Positions 32,641 through 41,246 of a DNA stretch of 63,656 bases are shown here, in pieces. The first letter of the stretch is position 1. Every line of letters begins with the position of its first letter. The position numbers were made by a program, and so were the translations under genes. Below the pieces are notes generated by a model. That model worked only from the letters and a program-made list of their open reading frames with translations. It was not told where the DNA came from and made no database searches. Location: positions 1-63,656 of the forward strand of contig CANQFC010000008.1 in NCBI GenBank assembly GCA_947598155.1. The letters run 5' to 3'. Source of the stretch: an uncultured Clostridia bacterium. Its GTDB lineage: Bacteria > Bacillota > Clostridia > Oscillospirales > Acutalibacteraceae.

Positions 32641-32668
32641 TGTTTTATATTGATTAAACGCATAAAGA

Positions 32669-32690
32669 AAAGCCCGCAAAAGCGGGCTTT
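32669..32690 (-). terminator. Terminator of the Ig-like surface-protein gene
   Basis: AAAGCCCGC-TTTT-GCGGGCTTT followed by TCTTTAT on the minus strand, 21 bases past the stop codon. Adjacent T-rich flanks on both sides allow bidirectional action. Confidence 0.85.
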
Positions 32691-32710
32691 AAATTTTTGC
32701 TCAATGTAAA

Positions 32711-33697
32711 TCAATATTGTTCCTTTTTCTTTGAGGGAACAAGAGCCATACCGCATCCCGAAACGAGAGCGATAACTGCCGCAGCGGCAAATGAAACGCC
32801 GCCGTCTGTATTGGGAATTTCGGGATTTTTATTGTCAACGGGTTTGCCGGGCTTTGTAACCGGCTTTTCAGGTGTTACGACCGTATTCTTTTTAACCGTT
32901 ACCGTAAAGTCGGCTTTAACGCCTGCCGCGTCAACATAAAGAGTGTTTTCGCCCTCGGTAATGTCCTTGTACTGCCCTACCATAATGGGGATTTCAGTAC
33001 CGTTATATACTGCGCAGTCCTGCTCGTCAGTAAGAGTCTGCTTTGTGCCGTCTTTAAATGTAACCTCTATTTCCATACCGGCTGTGTCAATCATAAGAAT
33101 AGACTCGTATTCGTCAAATATAATATCTTTTAATAATTCTGACTGTTCCGGATCATCGTAAGCCGCTTTTAATTCCTCATAAGTTATGCCGTTTTCTTCC
33201 ATTATTGCGTCAAATTCTTCGGGAATTACGGAATAGAGTTTGTCAAACGAAAAATTCTCTCTTGTGAGGACATCCTTGTCCATATCGTATTCGGTTTTGT
33301 CAGGCATTTGGGTAATTTTAACGTCAGCAACGGGAGATTCCTCAACAGTAATCGTAACTGTGGTTGTAAGCTCATCATTTTTCTCATCTACATATGTAAT
33401 TGTAGCTGTATTTTCACCCAAAACATAATTTTCAACTTCCATAAAAATCAATTCATATTCGTCAGCTGAAACGTCAAATGTTGTGCCGTCGGTATTTGTA
33501 ACTGTAATAACCATCCCCGAAGGGTCGCAAATTAGCATTCCGTCAAAAGTGTCAACGCCTTCATAGTAAACTGTTCTTGTCGGCGCCGTTTTAACGCTTA
33601 TGGACGCAGGCTCTGCCGCTGTAACCGAAACCGAAATAACAGCCGCAACAATCGCCGTTACAAGTACTGCACTGAGCATCTTTAAAATTTTTCTCAT
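32711..33697 (-). CDS. Secreted Ig-like surface protein with IPNTxG-type C-terminal anchor
   Basis: 328 aa. A signal peptide (residues 1-27, ending VTAAEP) is followed by two bacterial Ig-like beta domains (ITVTNTDGTTFDVSADEYELIFMEVENYVLGENTATITYV; and the similar MEIEVTFKDGTKQTLTDEQDCAVYNG...GENTLYVDAAGVKADFTVTV) separated by a helical insert. The end has a Pro/Lys linker, EIPNTDGG, a hydrophobic span and KKKEQY. This is the layout of a sortase substrate, but the motif is IPNTDG rather than LPxTG. Promoter at 33750-33778. Confidence 0.8.
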   Translation of the reverse strand: MRKILKMLSAVLVTAIVAAVISVSVTAAEPASISVKTAPTRTVYYEGVDTFDGMLICDPSGMVITVTNTDGTTFDVSADEYELIFMEVENYVLGENTATITYVDEKNDELTTTVTITVEESPVADVKITQMPDKTEYDMDKDVLTRENFSFDKLYSVIPEEFDAIMEENGITYEELKAAYDDPEQSELLKDIIFDEYESILMIDTAGMEIEVTFKDGTKQTLTDEQDCAVYNGTEIPIMVGQYKDITEGENTLYVDAAGVKADFTVTVKKNTVVTPEKPVTKPGKPVDNKNPEIPNTDGGVSFAAAAVIALVSGCGMALVPSKKKEQY

Positions 33698-33749
33698 TTC
33701 TTTTCATCCTCCAATAAAAAATATATCAGTTTTAATTCTGATACTTTGT

Positions 33750-33778
33750 ATTATATATCATATAAATAAATATGTCAA
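33750..33778 (-). promoter_or_regulatory. Sigma-A promoter of the Ig-like protein gene
   Basis: TTGACA (33773-33778), a 17-base spacer, and TATAAT (33750-33755) on the minus strand. On the opposite strand a TATAAT at 33824-33829 may serve the divergent XRE gene, but its -35 region is poor. Confidence 0.85.
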
Positions 33779-33859
33779 CTAAAAGTGTTTCTTTTTATGA
33801 AATATTTTTGCTTTTTTTAGGATTATAATGAATATATCGAATTTAGGAGGTGTATTTAG

Positions 33860-34162
33860 GTGTATTATGATGATTTTTCTAAAAGACTGACTCAGCTTAG
33901 ACAGAAAAAAGGCGTTACGGCAAGGGATATGAGCCTTTCACTCGGTCAAAGCGAAAGTTATATAAATAAGATAGAAAATAATTATTCACTGCCCTCAATG
34001 AACGGTTTTTTCTATATTTGCGACTATCTTGGAATAACCCCTAAGGATTTTTTTGATTACGAAGACGAAAATCCGATTTTAACAAATACACTCCTTCAAT
34101 CCTGCGGCAAACTTACGGCTGAACAGACCGAAGCTTTGATTAAATTTATTAAAACCATTTGA
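33860..34162 (+). CDS. XRE-family helix-turn-helix regulator
   Basis: 100 aa. HTH at residues 8-62 (RLTQLRQKKGVTARDMSLSLGQSESYINKIENNYSLPSM), then a short helical tail (CGKLTAEQTEALIKFIKT). GTG start at 33860, with AGGAGG nine bases upstream. It is divergent from the Ig-like surface-protein gene, so it may regulate it or itself; no operator palindrome is obvious in the 160-base gap. Confidence 0.85.
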   Translation: MYYDDFSKRLTQLRQKKGVTARDMSLSLGQSESYINKIENNYSLPSMNGFFYICDYLGITPKDFFDYEDENPILTNTLLQSCGKLTAEQTEALIKFIKTI

Positions 34163-34167
34163 AAAAA

Positions 34168-34194
34168 ATCCCCCTGACTTAAAATCAGGGGGTT
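34168..34194. terminator. Bidirectional terminator between XRE gene and ftsZ
   Basis: ATCCCCCTGA pairs with TCAGGGGGTT around a short A-rich loop. An A-run precedes it and TTAATTTT follows it, so it serves convergent transcripts of the XRE gene (+) and ftsZ (-). Confidence 0.85.
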
Positions 34195-34213
34195 AATTTT
34201 GTGAGGGAACAAA

Positions 34214-35296
34214 TTATCTCTTGCTCTTGAAGAGGTCAAGAATATCGTCCATATCGTCGTCGGCTCCGAAATTAGAACCTGAACTTGAGCTTATATCAAT
34301 ACTTTCGTTATAAGACGGCCTTTTTGCCATACCGTTTGAATCAAGGCCAAAGCCCGTCGCTATAACGGTTACAACCATTTCATCGTCAAGCTTGTCGTCA
34401 AACGCAACTCCGAAAATTATATTTGCGTCTTCATCGGCCTGAGCGCGTACAATGCCCGCCGCCGTGTCAACATCTTCAAGAGTAATATCAGGAGATGCCG
34501 TAATGCTTATTATGACGCCTTTTGCGCCGTTAATGGTTGTCTCAAGAAGCGGACTTGTAATAGCTGCGTTCGCGGCCTGCTCCGCCTTATCTTTACCGCT
34601 TGCCCTGCCAATGCCCATATGAGCATGGCCTGCGTCTTTCATAATTGAAGTAACGTCCGCAAAGTCAAGGTTGATGAAAGCGGGCATTGTGATAAGCTCC
34701 GTAACGCTGTTTACGCCTTGGCGGAGAACATCGTCGGCAATTTCAAATGCGTTTGCCAAAGTAAGTTTCTGCTCAGAAACATATTTGAGCCTTTCGTTGG
34801 GAATTACAATAAGCGAGTCAACATGCTGTGCAAGCTCTGCAATGCCGGCCTCGGCCTGTTTCATTCTGTGAGCGCCCTCAAATGCAAAAGGCTTTGTAAC
34901 TATACCTACCGTAAGGATTCCCTTTTCCTTAGCGATTTCCGCGATAATAGGAGCGGCCCCGGTGCCTGTTCCGCCGCCCATACCCGCTGTAACGAATACC
35001 ATCTGCGTGCCGTTAAGAGCCTCTATAATAGCGTCTCTATTTTCTTCAGCGGATTTTTGACCGATTTCGGGCTTTGCGCCTGCGCCTCTGCCTGACGTAA
35101 CCTTTTCACCGATTTGAATTTTTTCTTCTGCAAGCGAACGCGCAAGAGCCTGCTTGTCAGTATTGATTGCAATAAGATGGACGCCGTTGATTCCCGACTT
35201 ACCCATACGGTTGATTGCGTTTCCGCCGCCCCCGCCGACGCCGATAACTTTAATGTTGGTAATATCCTCGTACTGATTATCAATTTCGAATGCCAT
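34214..35296 (-). CDS. ftsZ: Cell division GTPase FtsZ
   Basis: 360 aa. Tubulin-like protein forming the Z-ring. IKVIGVGGGGGNAINRM, the tubulin signature GGGTGTGAAP and T-loops are intact. The C-terminal end is DDDMDDILDLFKSKR, a shorter and more acidic version of the usual IPxFLRR-type tail that binds FtsA or SepF. ftsA is not adjacent. Its own promoter lies at 35353-35381, and AGGAGG is upstream of the ATG. Confidence 0.98.
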   Translation of the reverse strand: MAFEIDNQYEDITNIKVIGVGGGGGNAINRMGKSGINGVHLIAINTDKQALARSLAEEKIQIGEKVTSGRGAGAKPEIGQKSAEENRDAIIEALNGTQMVFVTAGMGGGTGTGAAPIIAEIAKEKGILTVGIVTKPFAFEGAHRMKQAEAGIAELAQHVDSLIVIPNERLKYVSEQKLTLANAFEIADDVLRQGVNSVTELITMPAFINLDFADVTSIMKDAGHAHMGIGRASGKDKAEQAANAAITSPLLETTINGAKGVIISITASPDITLEDVDTAAGIVRAQADEDANIIFGVAFDDKLDDEMVVTVIATGFGLDSNGMAKRPSYNESIDISSSSGSNFGADDDMDDILDLFKSKR

Positions 35297-35352
35297 TTTA
35301 ACATCCTCCTATGTATATAAATTTTCACACCTATTGATTTTATTCATAGGCT

Positions 35353-35381
35353 ATTTTAACATTATTAAAATATATTTGCAA
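35353..35381 (-). promoter_or_regulatory. Sigma-A promoter of ftsZ
   Basis: TTGCAA (35376-35381), a 17-base spacer, and TAAAAT (35353-35358) on the minus strand. It gives ftsZ independent expression from the upstream dcw genes. Confidence 0.7.
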
Positions 35382-35446
35382 TATAAATTGTATAGATTTT
35401 TTAAAAAAATCCGTACTTTTTTTCAATTTTTTCGATTTTTTCCCGT

Positions 35447-36457
35447 TTACGCCGCAGAAGAGCTTTCTTCATCTTTCTTATCCGAATTTTTGTCCGTATT
35501 TTTTTCCGTATTGCTTTCGGAAATATCGGAACCGTTTTCATCGGTTGAAGATTCTTCGGCCGTTTCTTCGGGGAGCTCGGTCTGCGTTTCCTCTGCCCAG
35601 TATGCTTTTCCTGCGACCGTCAAATTGATAGTACCTCTGTAATCACTGTTTTCTTCATCCTGTGTTTTAATAGCCTCTTTTGCGAGCGACAGCTTATGCG
35701 TCAAATTGTTGCCGTCGGTTTCGCCGAGTATTAAAGTTATTCTTCCCTGATAAACAAGCCTTATATCATAAATATTTGCAATATCGACAGATGTTATTCC
35801 TTTAATTCCGTATTCGTTTATCGCTGTTCTTAAATCCATAAGCTTAGTGAATATCTGCTCGTTTTCAAGCACTATTACCGAGCCCGTTTCTGCCGAAGTT
35901 ACCTTGCCCAAATTCGCAACGGTTATATTTTCCCCTACAAAGCTCAAACCTTTTTCAAGCACTTTTCCGTTGCCGTCAAGAAGAGCGTACGCTCCGTCGG
36001 TCATAACGGCAAATTCCGGGGAAGTTTTCGTAACGGCAATTTCGAGCGTTGCGGGAAGCCGCCTTTTGATTTTTGCCTTTCCGATGTAAGGAAGTTGTTC
36101 GGTCAATGCTTTATTTATTTTTTTTGACGAGATAAAGACTAAATTATCCCCTAAATTAACGCCCGACGCTTTAACTATGTCCGACTCGGTATAAACGGAG
36201 TCGCCCGAAACCGTGACCGTGTTTATATTAAAGAACAGGATAAGCACCAAAGCCGTTGCCGCCAAAAAGAAAAAGCTCCCGAGCGCCGCGCGGAATATAA
36301 TTTTTTTCCGCCGATTTTTTTTGTTCCGCGCAATTTTGCGGCTGACAATGCGCTCATCAACAGACATCTGGCTTTCGTAAACCGGCCTTCCCCTATTTGA
36401 AGGCTGTGCGGAATTACGAGAATGGGATTTATTCGATTTTGGTTTCTTTGAGTTCAT
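35447..36457 (-). CDS. divIB: Cell division protein DivIB/FtsQ
   Basis: 336 aa. Basic cytoplasmic N-terminus (KKPKSNKSHSRNSAQPS...RKIARNKKNRRKK), one TM (about residues 50-72), a POTRA domain (INTVTVSGDSVYTESDIVKASGVNLGDNLVFIS) and the beta/gamma region. The C-terminal 45 residues are Ser/Glu/Asp-rich (TAEESSTDENGSDISESNTEKNTDKNSD) and probably disordered. Membrane divisome component acting with FtsL and DivIC. It overlaps murA by 29 bases. Confidence 0.94.
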   Translation of the reverse strand: MNSKKPKSNKSHSRNSAQPSNRGRPVYESQMSVDERIVSRKIARNKKNRRKKIIFRAALGSFFFLAATALVLILFFNINTVTVSGDSVYTESDIVKASGVNLGDNLVFISSKKINKALTEQLPYIGKAKIKRRLPATLEIAVTKTSPEFAVMTDGAYALLDGNGKVLEKGLSFVGENITVANLGKVTSAETGSVIVLENEQIFTKLMDLRTAINEYGIKGITSVDIANIYDIRLVYQGRITLILGETDGNNLTHKLSLAKEAIKTQDEENSDYRGTINLTVAGKAYWAEETQTELPEETAEESSTDENGSDISESNTEKNTDKNSDKKDEESSSAA

Positions 36458-37724
36458 TATCCGTCACCCTTTTAACATTCCCTCCCAAAAATGAAAGTAC
36501 ATTTTCGGGTTTTTCATATCCTCTGTCTATATGATATACATCTGAAACGGTTGTTTCGCCCTCGGCGCAGAGCCCCTCAAGCACCATCGCTATTCCGCCC
36601 CGAAGGTCGGTAGCCTTTACAAACGCGGGGTGAAGCTCTTTTACGCCTTCAACGACCGCCATTCTGCCCTCGGCGCTGATTTTCGCGCCGAATCTTAAAA
36701 ATTCGCCGATATGCTTAAATCTGCTTTCAAAAATATTTTCCACGATTACGCTCGTTCCCTCGGCTACGGTAGTAAGCGCCATAATCTGAGCCTGCACGTC
36801 GGTGGGAAATCCCGGATACGGCATCGTTCTTATCATTTTAATCCGTTTAAGTCTGCCGGGAGATTCAATACAAACGCATCTGCCGCTCACCGTAATTTCA
36901 CACCCGGCCTCTCTCAGAGGGCTGAAAACAGGGCCTATATGCGACGGTATAACGTCTTTTAAGCATAATCTGCCGCCTGTCATTGCCGCCGCTATCATAT
37001 AAGTTGCCGCAACAATTCTGTCGGGGATTACCGTATGCTCTGTGCCGTAAAGTCTTTTTACGCCCTCAATCGTTACAGTGCCGTCGCCTGCGCCGTGAAT
37101 TTTTGCGCCGCATCGGTTTAGAAAATCGGCTAAATTGCAGATTTCAGGTTCACGGGCGGCATTTGTTATTGTTGTGCTGCCCTCTGCCATCACCGCCGCC
37201 AAAATAATATTTTCCGTCGCTCCTACGCTCGGAAAGGTAAGATTTATATGCGTTCCGTGAAGTTTATTCGGCGCGCTGCAAAGAACGGTTCCTCCGCTTG
37301 AATCTATAATCGCTCCAAACTGTTCCATAGCGGTTAAATGAAGGTCTATGGGTCTAAGCCCGATTTCGCATCCGCCCGGCGCCGACAGTTCCGCTTTGCC
37401 CATTCTTCCGAGTATTCCTCCCAAAAAAACTATTGACGAACGCATTTCACGCATCAAATGTTCAGGTACATCGAAACGATAGACATTGCTTGAATCTATT
37501 ATTACGGTATGCCCTTCTCTTTTTACCGTGCACCCGAGATACTCAAGAATTTTTATTGTTGCGTCTACATCAGAAAGGCAAGGGCAATTATGTATGACAG
37601 ATACCCCGTTAACAAGAAGTGAAGCAACAAGTATCGGCAAAACACTGTTTTTGGCGCCCTGAATCGAAATTTCTCCGCTGAGTTTTCGTTTGCCGTTTAT
37701 TACTATTTTTTCCAATTTATACAC
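36429..37724 (-). CDS. murA: UDP-N-acetylglucosamine 1-carboxyvinyltransferase
   Basis: 431 aa. First committed step of peptidoglycan synthesis: adds enolpyruvate to UDP-GlcNAc. It starts with the IVINGKRKLSGEISIQGAKNSVLPILVASLL signature. The catalytic Cys is in SAPGGCEIGLRP, so the enzyme is of the fosfomycin-sensitive type. It takes the place murB or murC often holds in dcw clusters, between murG and divIB. Confidence 0.97.
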   Translation of the reverse strand: MYKLEKIVINGKRKLSGEISIQGAKNSVLPILVASLLVNGVSVIHNCPCLSDVDATIKILEYLGCTVKREGHTVIIDSSNVYRFDVPEHLMREMRSSIVFLGGILGRMGKAELSAPGGCEIGLRPIDLHLTAMEQFGAIIDSSGGTVLCSAPNKLHGTHINLTFPSVGATENIILAAVMAEGSTTITNAAREPEICNLADFLNRCGAKIHGAGDGTVTIEGVKRLYGTEHTVIPDRIVAATYMIAAAMTGGRLCLKDVIPSHIGPVFSPLREAGCEITVSGRCVCIESPGRLKRIKMIRTMPYPGFPTDVQAQIMALTTVAEGTSVIVENIFESRFKHIGEFLRFGAKISAEGRMAVVEGVKELHPAFVKATDLRGGIAMVLEGLCAEGETTVSDVYHIDRGYEKPENVLSFLGGNVKRVTDNELKETKIE

Positions 37725-37798
37725 GCCCTTTTGCGTTTAGTCTTGCGTGACATTCTATGCAAAATCGGCGTGTTTTGTTAAATTTACCTAAGTTCCTG

Positions 37799-38926
37799 TC
37801 AGTTATTGCTTTTCGCAAGGGAAACTACTATTCTGCAAATTTCCGAAAGAGCGTTTGTTTTTGCCTTTTCCGCGGCTTTTGCGGATATTTCCCGAAGTCT
37901 TTCCGGGTCGTTTATAAGCTGTTTGACAGTGTCTGTCAAAAGCTCGGGGGTTAAATCCTTTTCCTCAATAAGTATTGCTCCGCCGCCCGACGCCAAAGTA
38001 TCGGCATTGTGAAGCTGATGATTTTCCGCCACGTTCGGCGATGGAATAAGAATTGAGGGCTTTGCAAGCGCGCTTATTTCGGAAATTGAGCTTGCCCCAG
38101 CCCGGCTGATTACCAAATCGCACGCGGAAAGGCATATATCCATATCGTCTATGTACTCGCGAAGGTCAATATTTGTGCCGTTTCCAAACGGAATACCCTT
38201 TTTTTGAAGTTCGTTCCAAACAAATCCGCCGTACTGACCCGCCGCGTGAATAAATTTTACATTTTTTTCTCTGTAAAGCTCGGAAAGCATACCTATAACG
38301 GCTTTGTTAATTTCCCTCGCCCCTAACGAGCCGCCCATTGAAAGCACAAGCGTTTCGTTCGGTCCTACTTGCAAAGAAGCTCTTGCAAAGTCTTTATCCG
38401 CCTGCAAAATCTGCCTGCGTACCGGAAGTCCGGTCACAACGGGCGGATTTTTGCATTTCATATATTTTTCCGCCTCCGGAGACGTAAGCATTACCCTGTC
38501 TACCATTTTGGCAAGCGTCTTATTTGCTACGCCCGGAAAGGCGTTTTGTTCGTGAATACAAGTCGGGATTTTCATTTTAGCCGCCGTTCTTAGCACGGGG
38601 CCTGTAACGTATCCTCCAAAGCCGACAACGGCGTCAGGCGAAAAATCTTTTATTATTTTCTTTGCGTCGCCGCTTGTTTTAACTGCAAGGCAGGCGGTTC
38701 TTATGTTATTTTTTATACCTCTCAATGTAAGCTTTCTCGAAAATCCGCTCATTTCAACGGTTTTTATCGGAAACCCCGCCGCTGGAACAATTTTTGTTTC
38801 CATATGGTTTTCCGTACCTACAAAAAGTATTTCACAGTCGGGATAAAGCCGTTTTATTTCCGACGCAACGGCTACCGCAGGGTTAATATGCCCGCCGGTG
38901 CCGCCCGCAACAAATAAAATCCTCAT
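37799..38926 (-). CDS. murG: Lipid II-forming GlcNAc transferase MurG
   Basis: 375 aa. GT28 glycosyltransferase converting lipid I to lipid II on the inner membrane face. GGTGGHINPAVAVA (N-terminal G-loop), VVGFGGYVTGPVL and the C-terminal donor site VISRAGASSISEISALAKPSILIPSPNVAENHQLHNA. It lies 3 bases from ftsW. Confidence 0.98.
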   Translation of the reverse strand: MRILFVAGGTGGHINPAVAVASEIKRLYPDCEILFVGTENHMETKIVPAAGFPIKTVEMSGFSRKLTLRGIKNNIRTACLAVKTSGDAKKIIKDFSPDAVVGFGGYVTGPVLRTAAKMKIPTCIHEQNAFPGVANKTLAKMVDRVMLTSPEAEKYMKCKNPPVVTGLPVRRQILQADKDFARASLQVGPNETLVLSMGGSLGAREINKAVIGMLSELYREKNVKFIHAAGQYGGFVWNELQKKGIPFGNGTNIDLREYIDDMDICLSACDLVISRAGASSISEISALAKPSILIPSPNVAENHQLHNADTLASGGGAILIEEKDLTPELLTDTVKQLINDPERLREISAKAAEKAKTNALSEICRIVVSLAKSNN

Positions 38927-38929
38927 AAG

Positions 38930-40159
38930 CTACTCCTTCTTCGTAATACTTCGGGAAACCGAAAGAATCAGTCCCATTTCCATCAGCAATATGATGGCAG
39001 ACGTGCCGCCGGCCGAGAAAAACGGAAGAGAGATGCCCGTATTTGGCAAAAAATCCGATACAACGGCGATGTTGAGCGCAACCTGTATTCCTATCTGAAA
39101 TGATATACCGATAACGAGAAGCGAGCTGAATTTATCATTAGCGCGAAGACCTATTTTAATTCCTCGGTAAATAAAAAGAGCAAATAAAATGATAATTGCC
39201 GACGCGCCTATAAAACCGAGTTCTTCGCAGACTATTGCGAAAATAAAGTCATTCTGCGGTTCAGCTACATACAAATGTTTTTGCTTTGACTGGCCAAGCC
39301 CCGTTCCGGTAAGTCCGCCGGAACCTATCGCGTATAGTGAATTGTTCGTCTGCCAACGCCCTTTCATAGGCGAATAGTCTTTATCAAGCCAAGCGGTAAT
39401 TCTTTCGCCCGCATACTTTGCGAGAATTTCGGGGTTTATGATTAAAACCGCTATAAGCAAAATCGCCACGGCGCCGATAATGTAAAACCATTTATTTTTT
39501 ACCTCGCCCATAAACAGCATCATTACGCCTATCGCCAAAATAAGAATAGTGCCGGAAACGTGATGTTCAAGGTAAACAAGCCCTGCGAAAAGCATTATTA
39601 TTATTCCGTAAAAAATAACTGTTGTAAACGATTTGTAAACTACTATTCTGCCGTTTGTCTTTTGGCTTATACGGCGAAAAAATTTAATGTCGCTCGGAAT
39701 TTTCCCGGTTATTATTTTGCTGTCTTTTTCAAGCAAATATGCCAAAAGTAGGATAAGCCCGATTTTGGCGATTTCAGACGGCTGAAATGTTGTAAATCCG
39801 AGATTTATCCAGCGTTTAAAACCCGGTTTATACTCCGGAAGAAACAGAACCAATACCAAAAGAGCGATTGAAATTACAGCCGCCAATTTCGCAAAATAGC
39901 GGAAATACTCATACCGTATTCTTGAAACCAGCCACATCAGCACTAAACCTACGCAAGTAAATATAAGCTGTTTTACAAAAATGACGGTGCTGCCGCCTCT
40001 GTGGTAATAGCTGTAAGTGTAGCTTGCGGAAAACACCATAACAAGCCCTATTGTGACTATTGTCATAAGCAAAAGGAAAAAAGGAATATCAATAGAGCCT
40101 TTTGCTATAAACAGATTTGTAATTGAATCCTTCTTTTTTGTTTTTTTCCCGCTTGCCAT
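38930..40159 (-). CDS. ftsW: SEDS-family glycosyltransferase FtsW/SpoVE
   Basis: 409 aa, about ten TM helices. SEDS signatures YKPGFKRWINLGFTTFQPSEIAKIGLILLLA (catalytic Asp region), GLGQSKQKHLYVAEPQNDFIFAIVCEELGFIGA and FLPNTGISLPFFSAGGTSAIILLMEMGLILSVS. It polymerises lipid II with the partner PBP. A C-terminal QxxH-like loop is present. FtsW or the sporulation paralogue SpoVE cannot be told apart from sequence alone. Confidence 0.96.
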   Translation of the reverse strand: MASGKKTKKKDSITNLFIAKGSIDIPFFLLLMTIVTIGLVMVFSASYTYSYYHRGGSTVIFVKQLIFTCVGLVLMWLVSRIRYEYFRYFAKLAAVISIALLVLVLFLPEYKPGFKRWINLGFTTFQPSEIAKIGLILLLAYLLEKDSKIITGKIPSDIKFFRRISQKTNGRIVVYKSFTTVIFYGIIIMLFAGLVYLEHHVSGTILILAIGVMMLFMGEVKNKWFYIIGAVAILLIAVLIINPEILAKYAGERITAWLDKDYSPMKGRWQTNNSLYAIGSGGLTGTGLGQSKQKHLYVAEPQNDFIFAIVCEELGFIGASAIIILFALFIYRGIKIGLRANDKFSSLLVIGISFQIGIQVALNIAVVSDFLPNTGISLPFFSAGGTSAIILLMEMGLILSVSRSITKKE

Positions 40160-40196
40160 TTTCTCACCGCCTGATATTTACAATTAAAAGTTTATC

Positions 40197-41234
40197 CTAT
40201 ATTACCGCGACTACTCCGTAATAATAAATTACAATGCCCAAAGCGCATCCTATAATATTTACCAGTGTAAATACCGCTACTATTTTTTTCTCTTTCCAGC
40301 CCGACATTTCAAAATGATGGTGGATAGGCGCCATTTTGAATATTCTTTTGCCGTGCGTTGCTTTGAAATATCCTATCTGCAAAACGTCCGACATAGCCTC
40401 GATTACATAAATAACAGCGAACAGCAAGAGAATAAGCGGACAGTCGATAGCATAAGCCAAGCCCACAACCAATCCGCCGAGGAAAAGCGAGCCTGTGTCG
40501 CCCATCATTACCTTTGAGGGATAGCGGTTCCATATATAATAACCCAAGCATCCGCCCAAAAGAGCCGACGCCAAAATGCTTATACCGAAAAATTTGCTCA
40601 TCAACGCCGCTATTACAAAAGCGAGCGCAATAACGGACGTTACGCTTGCGCAGAGTCCGTCGACTCCGTCTGTAAAGTTAGCCGCATTGACCGTGCCGTA
40701 AATTACCGCAATTCCGAAAATCCAAAAAAACCATTTAAGCTCAACCGCTCCGACAAACGGAATTTTTATATATGTCAGCCCGTTGATGTAAAGCGTTATA
40801 AGATAGCCGAGCATTATTGCTAACTGTGCAATGCTTTTCTGCATAATTGTAAGGCCCAAATTACGTTTTTTTACAACTTTAATATAGTCGTCAGCAAAGC
40901 CGATTATACCGAATCCGATAGCCAAAATCACAGCGCTTACAAGCTTTACTTTCATTTTATCGGGAACGGCGGTTTCGCCTGCAAAAAGATTTCCGCCGAG
41001 GATTTTATCGGTTATCAAAACCGCTGTAACGGAAAGAACAATGCTCACAACAAACATTATTCCGCCCATAGTCGGCGTCCCCTGCTTTGATTTATGCCAT
41101 ACGGGGCCGTCCTCAAGCAAAATGTTTTGACCGAATTTCAGTTTTTTTAACCACGGAATTACGACAAACCCCGAGCCGAACGAAATTAAAAAGCTGAATA
41201 CCGCCGTAACCGCCAACGCAATATAAACGTTCAT
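40197..41234 (-). CDS. mraY: Phospho-N-acetylmuramoyl-pentapeptide-transferase
   Basis: 345 aa, ten TM helices. It transfers phospho-MurNAc-pentapeptide to undecaprenyl phosphate, giving lipid I. FADDYIKVVKKRNLGL carries the Asp-Asp metal motif, NFTDGVDGLCA the NxTDGxDGL motif, and MAPIHHHFEMSGWKEKKIV the HHH loop. Confidence 0.97.
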   Translation of the reverse strand: MNVYIALAVTAVFSFLISFGSGFVVIPWLKKLKFGQNILLEDGPVWHKSKQGTPTMGGIMFVVSIVLSVTAVLITDKILGGNLFAGETAVPDKMKVKLVSAVILAIGFGIIGFADDYIKVVKKRNLGLTIMQKSIAQLAIMLGYLITLYINGLTYIKIPFVGAVELKWFFWIFGIAVIYGTVNAANFTDGVDGLCASVTSVIALAFVIAALMSKFFGISILASALLGGCLGYYIWNRYPSKVMMGDTGSLFLGGLVVGLAYAIDCPLILLLFAVIYVIEAMSDVLQIGYFKATHGKRIFKMAPIHHHFEMSGWKEKKIVAVFTLVNIIGCALGIVIYYYGVVAVI

Positions 41235-41246
41235 TTTTTACCTCCG

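Noticed and set aside
33860-34162. Toxin-antitoxin pair formed by the small XRE protein and a neighbour
   Set aside because: No small toxin-like ORF lies next to it; the neighbours are a surface protein on the other strand and ftsZ beyond a terminator.
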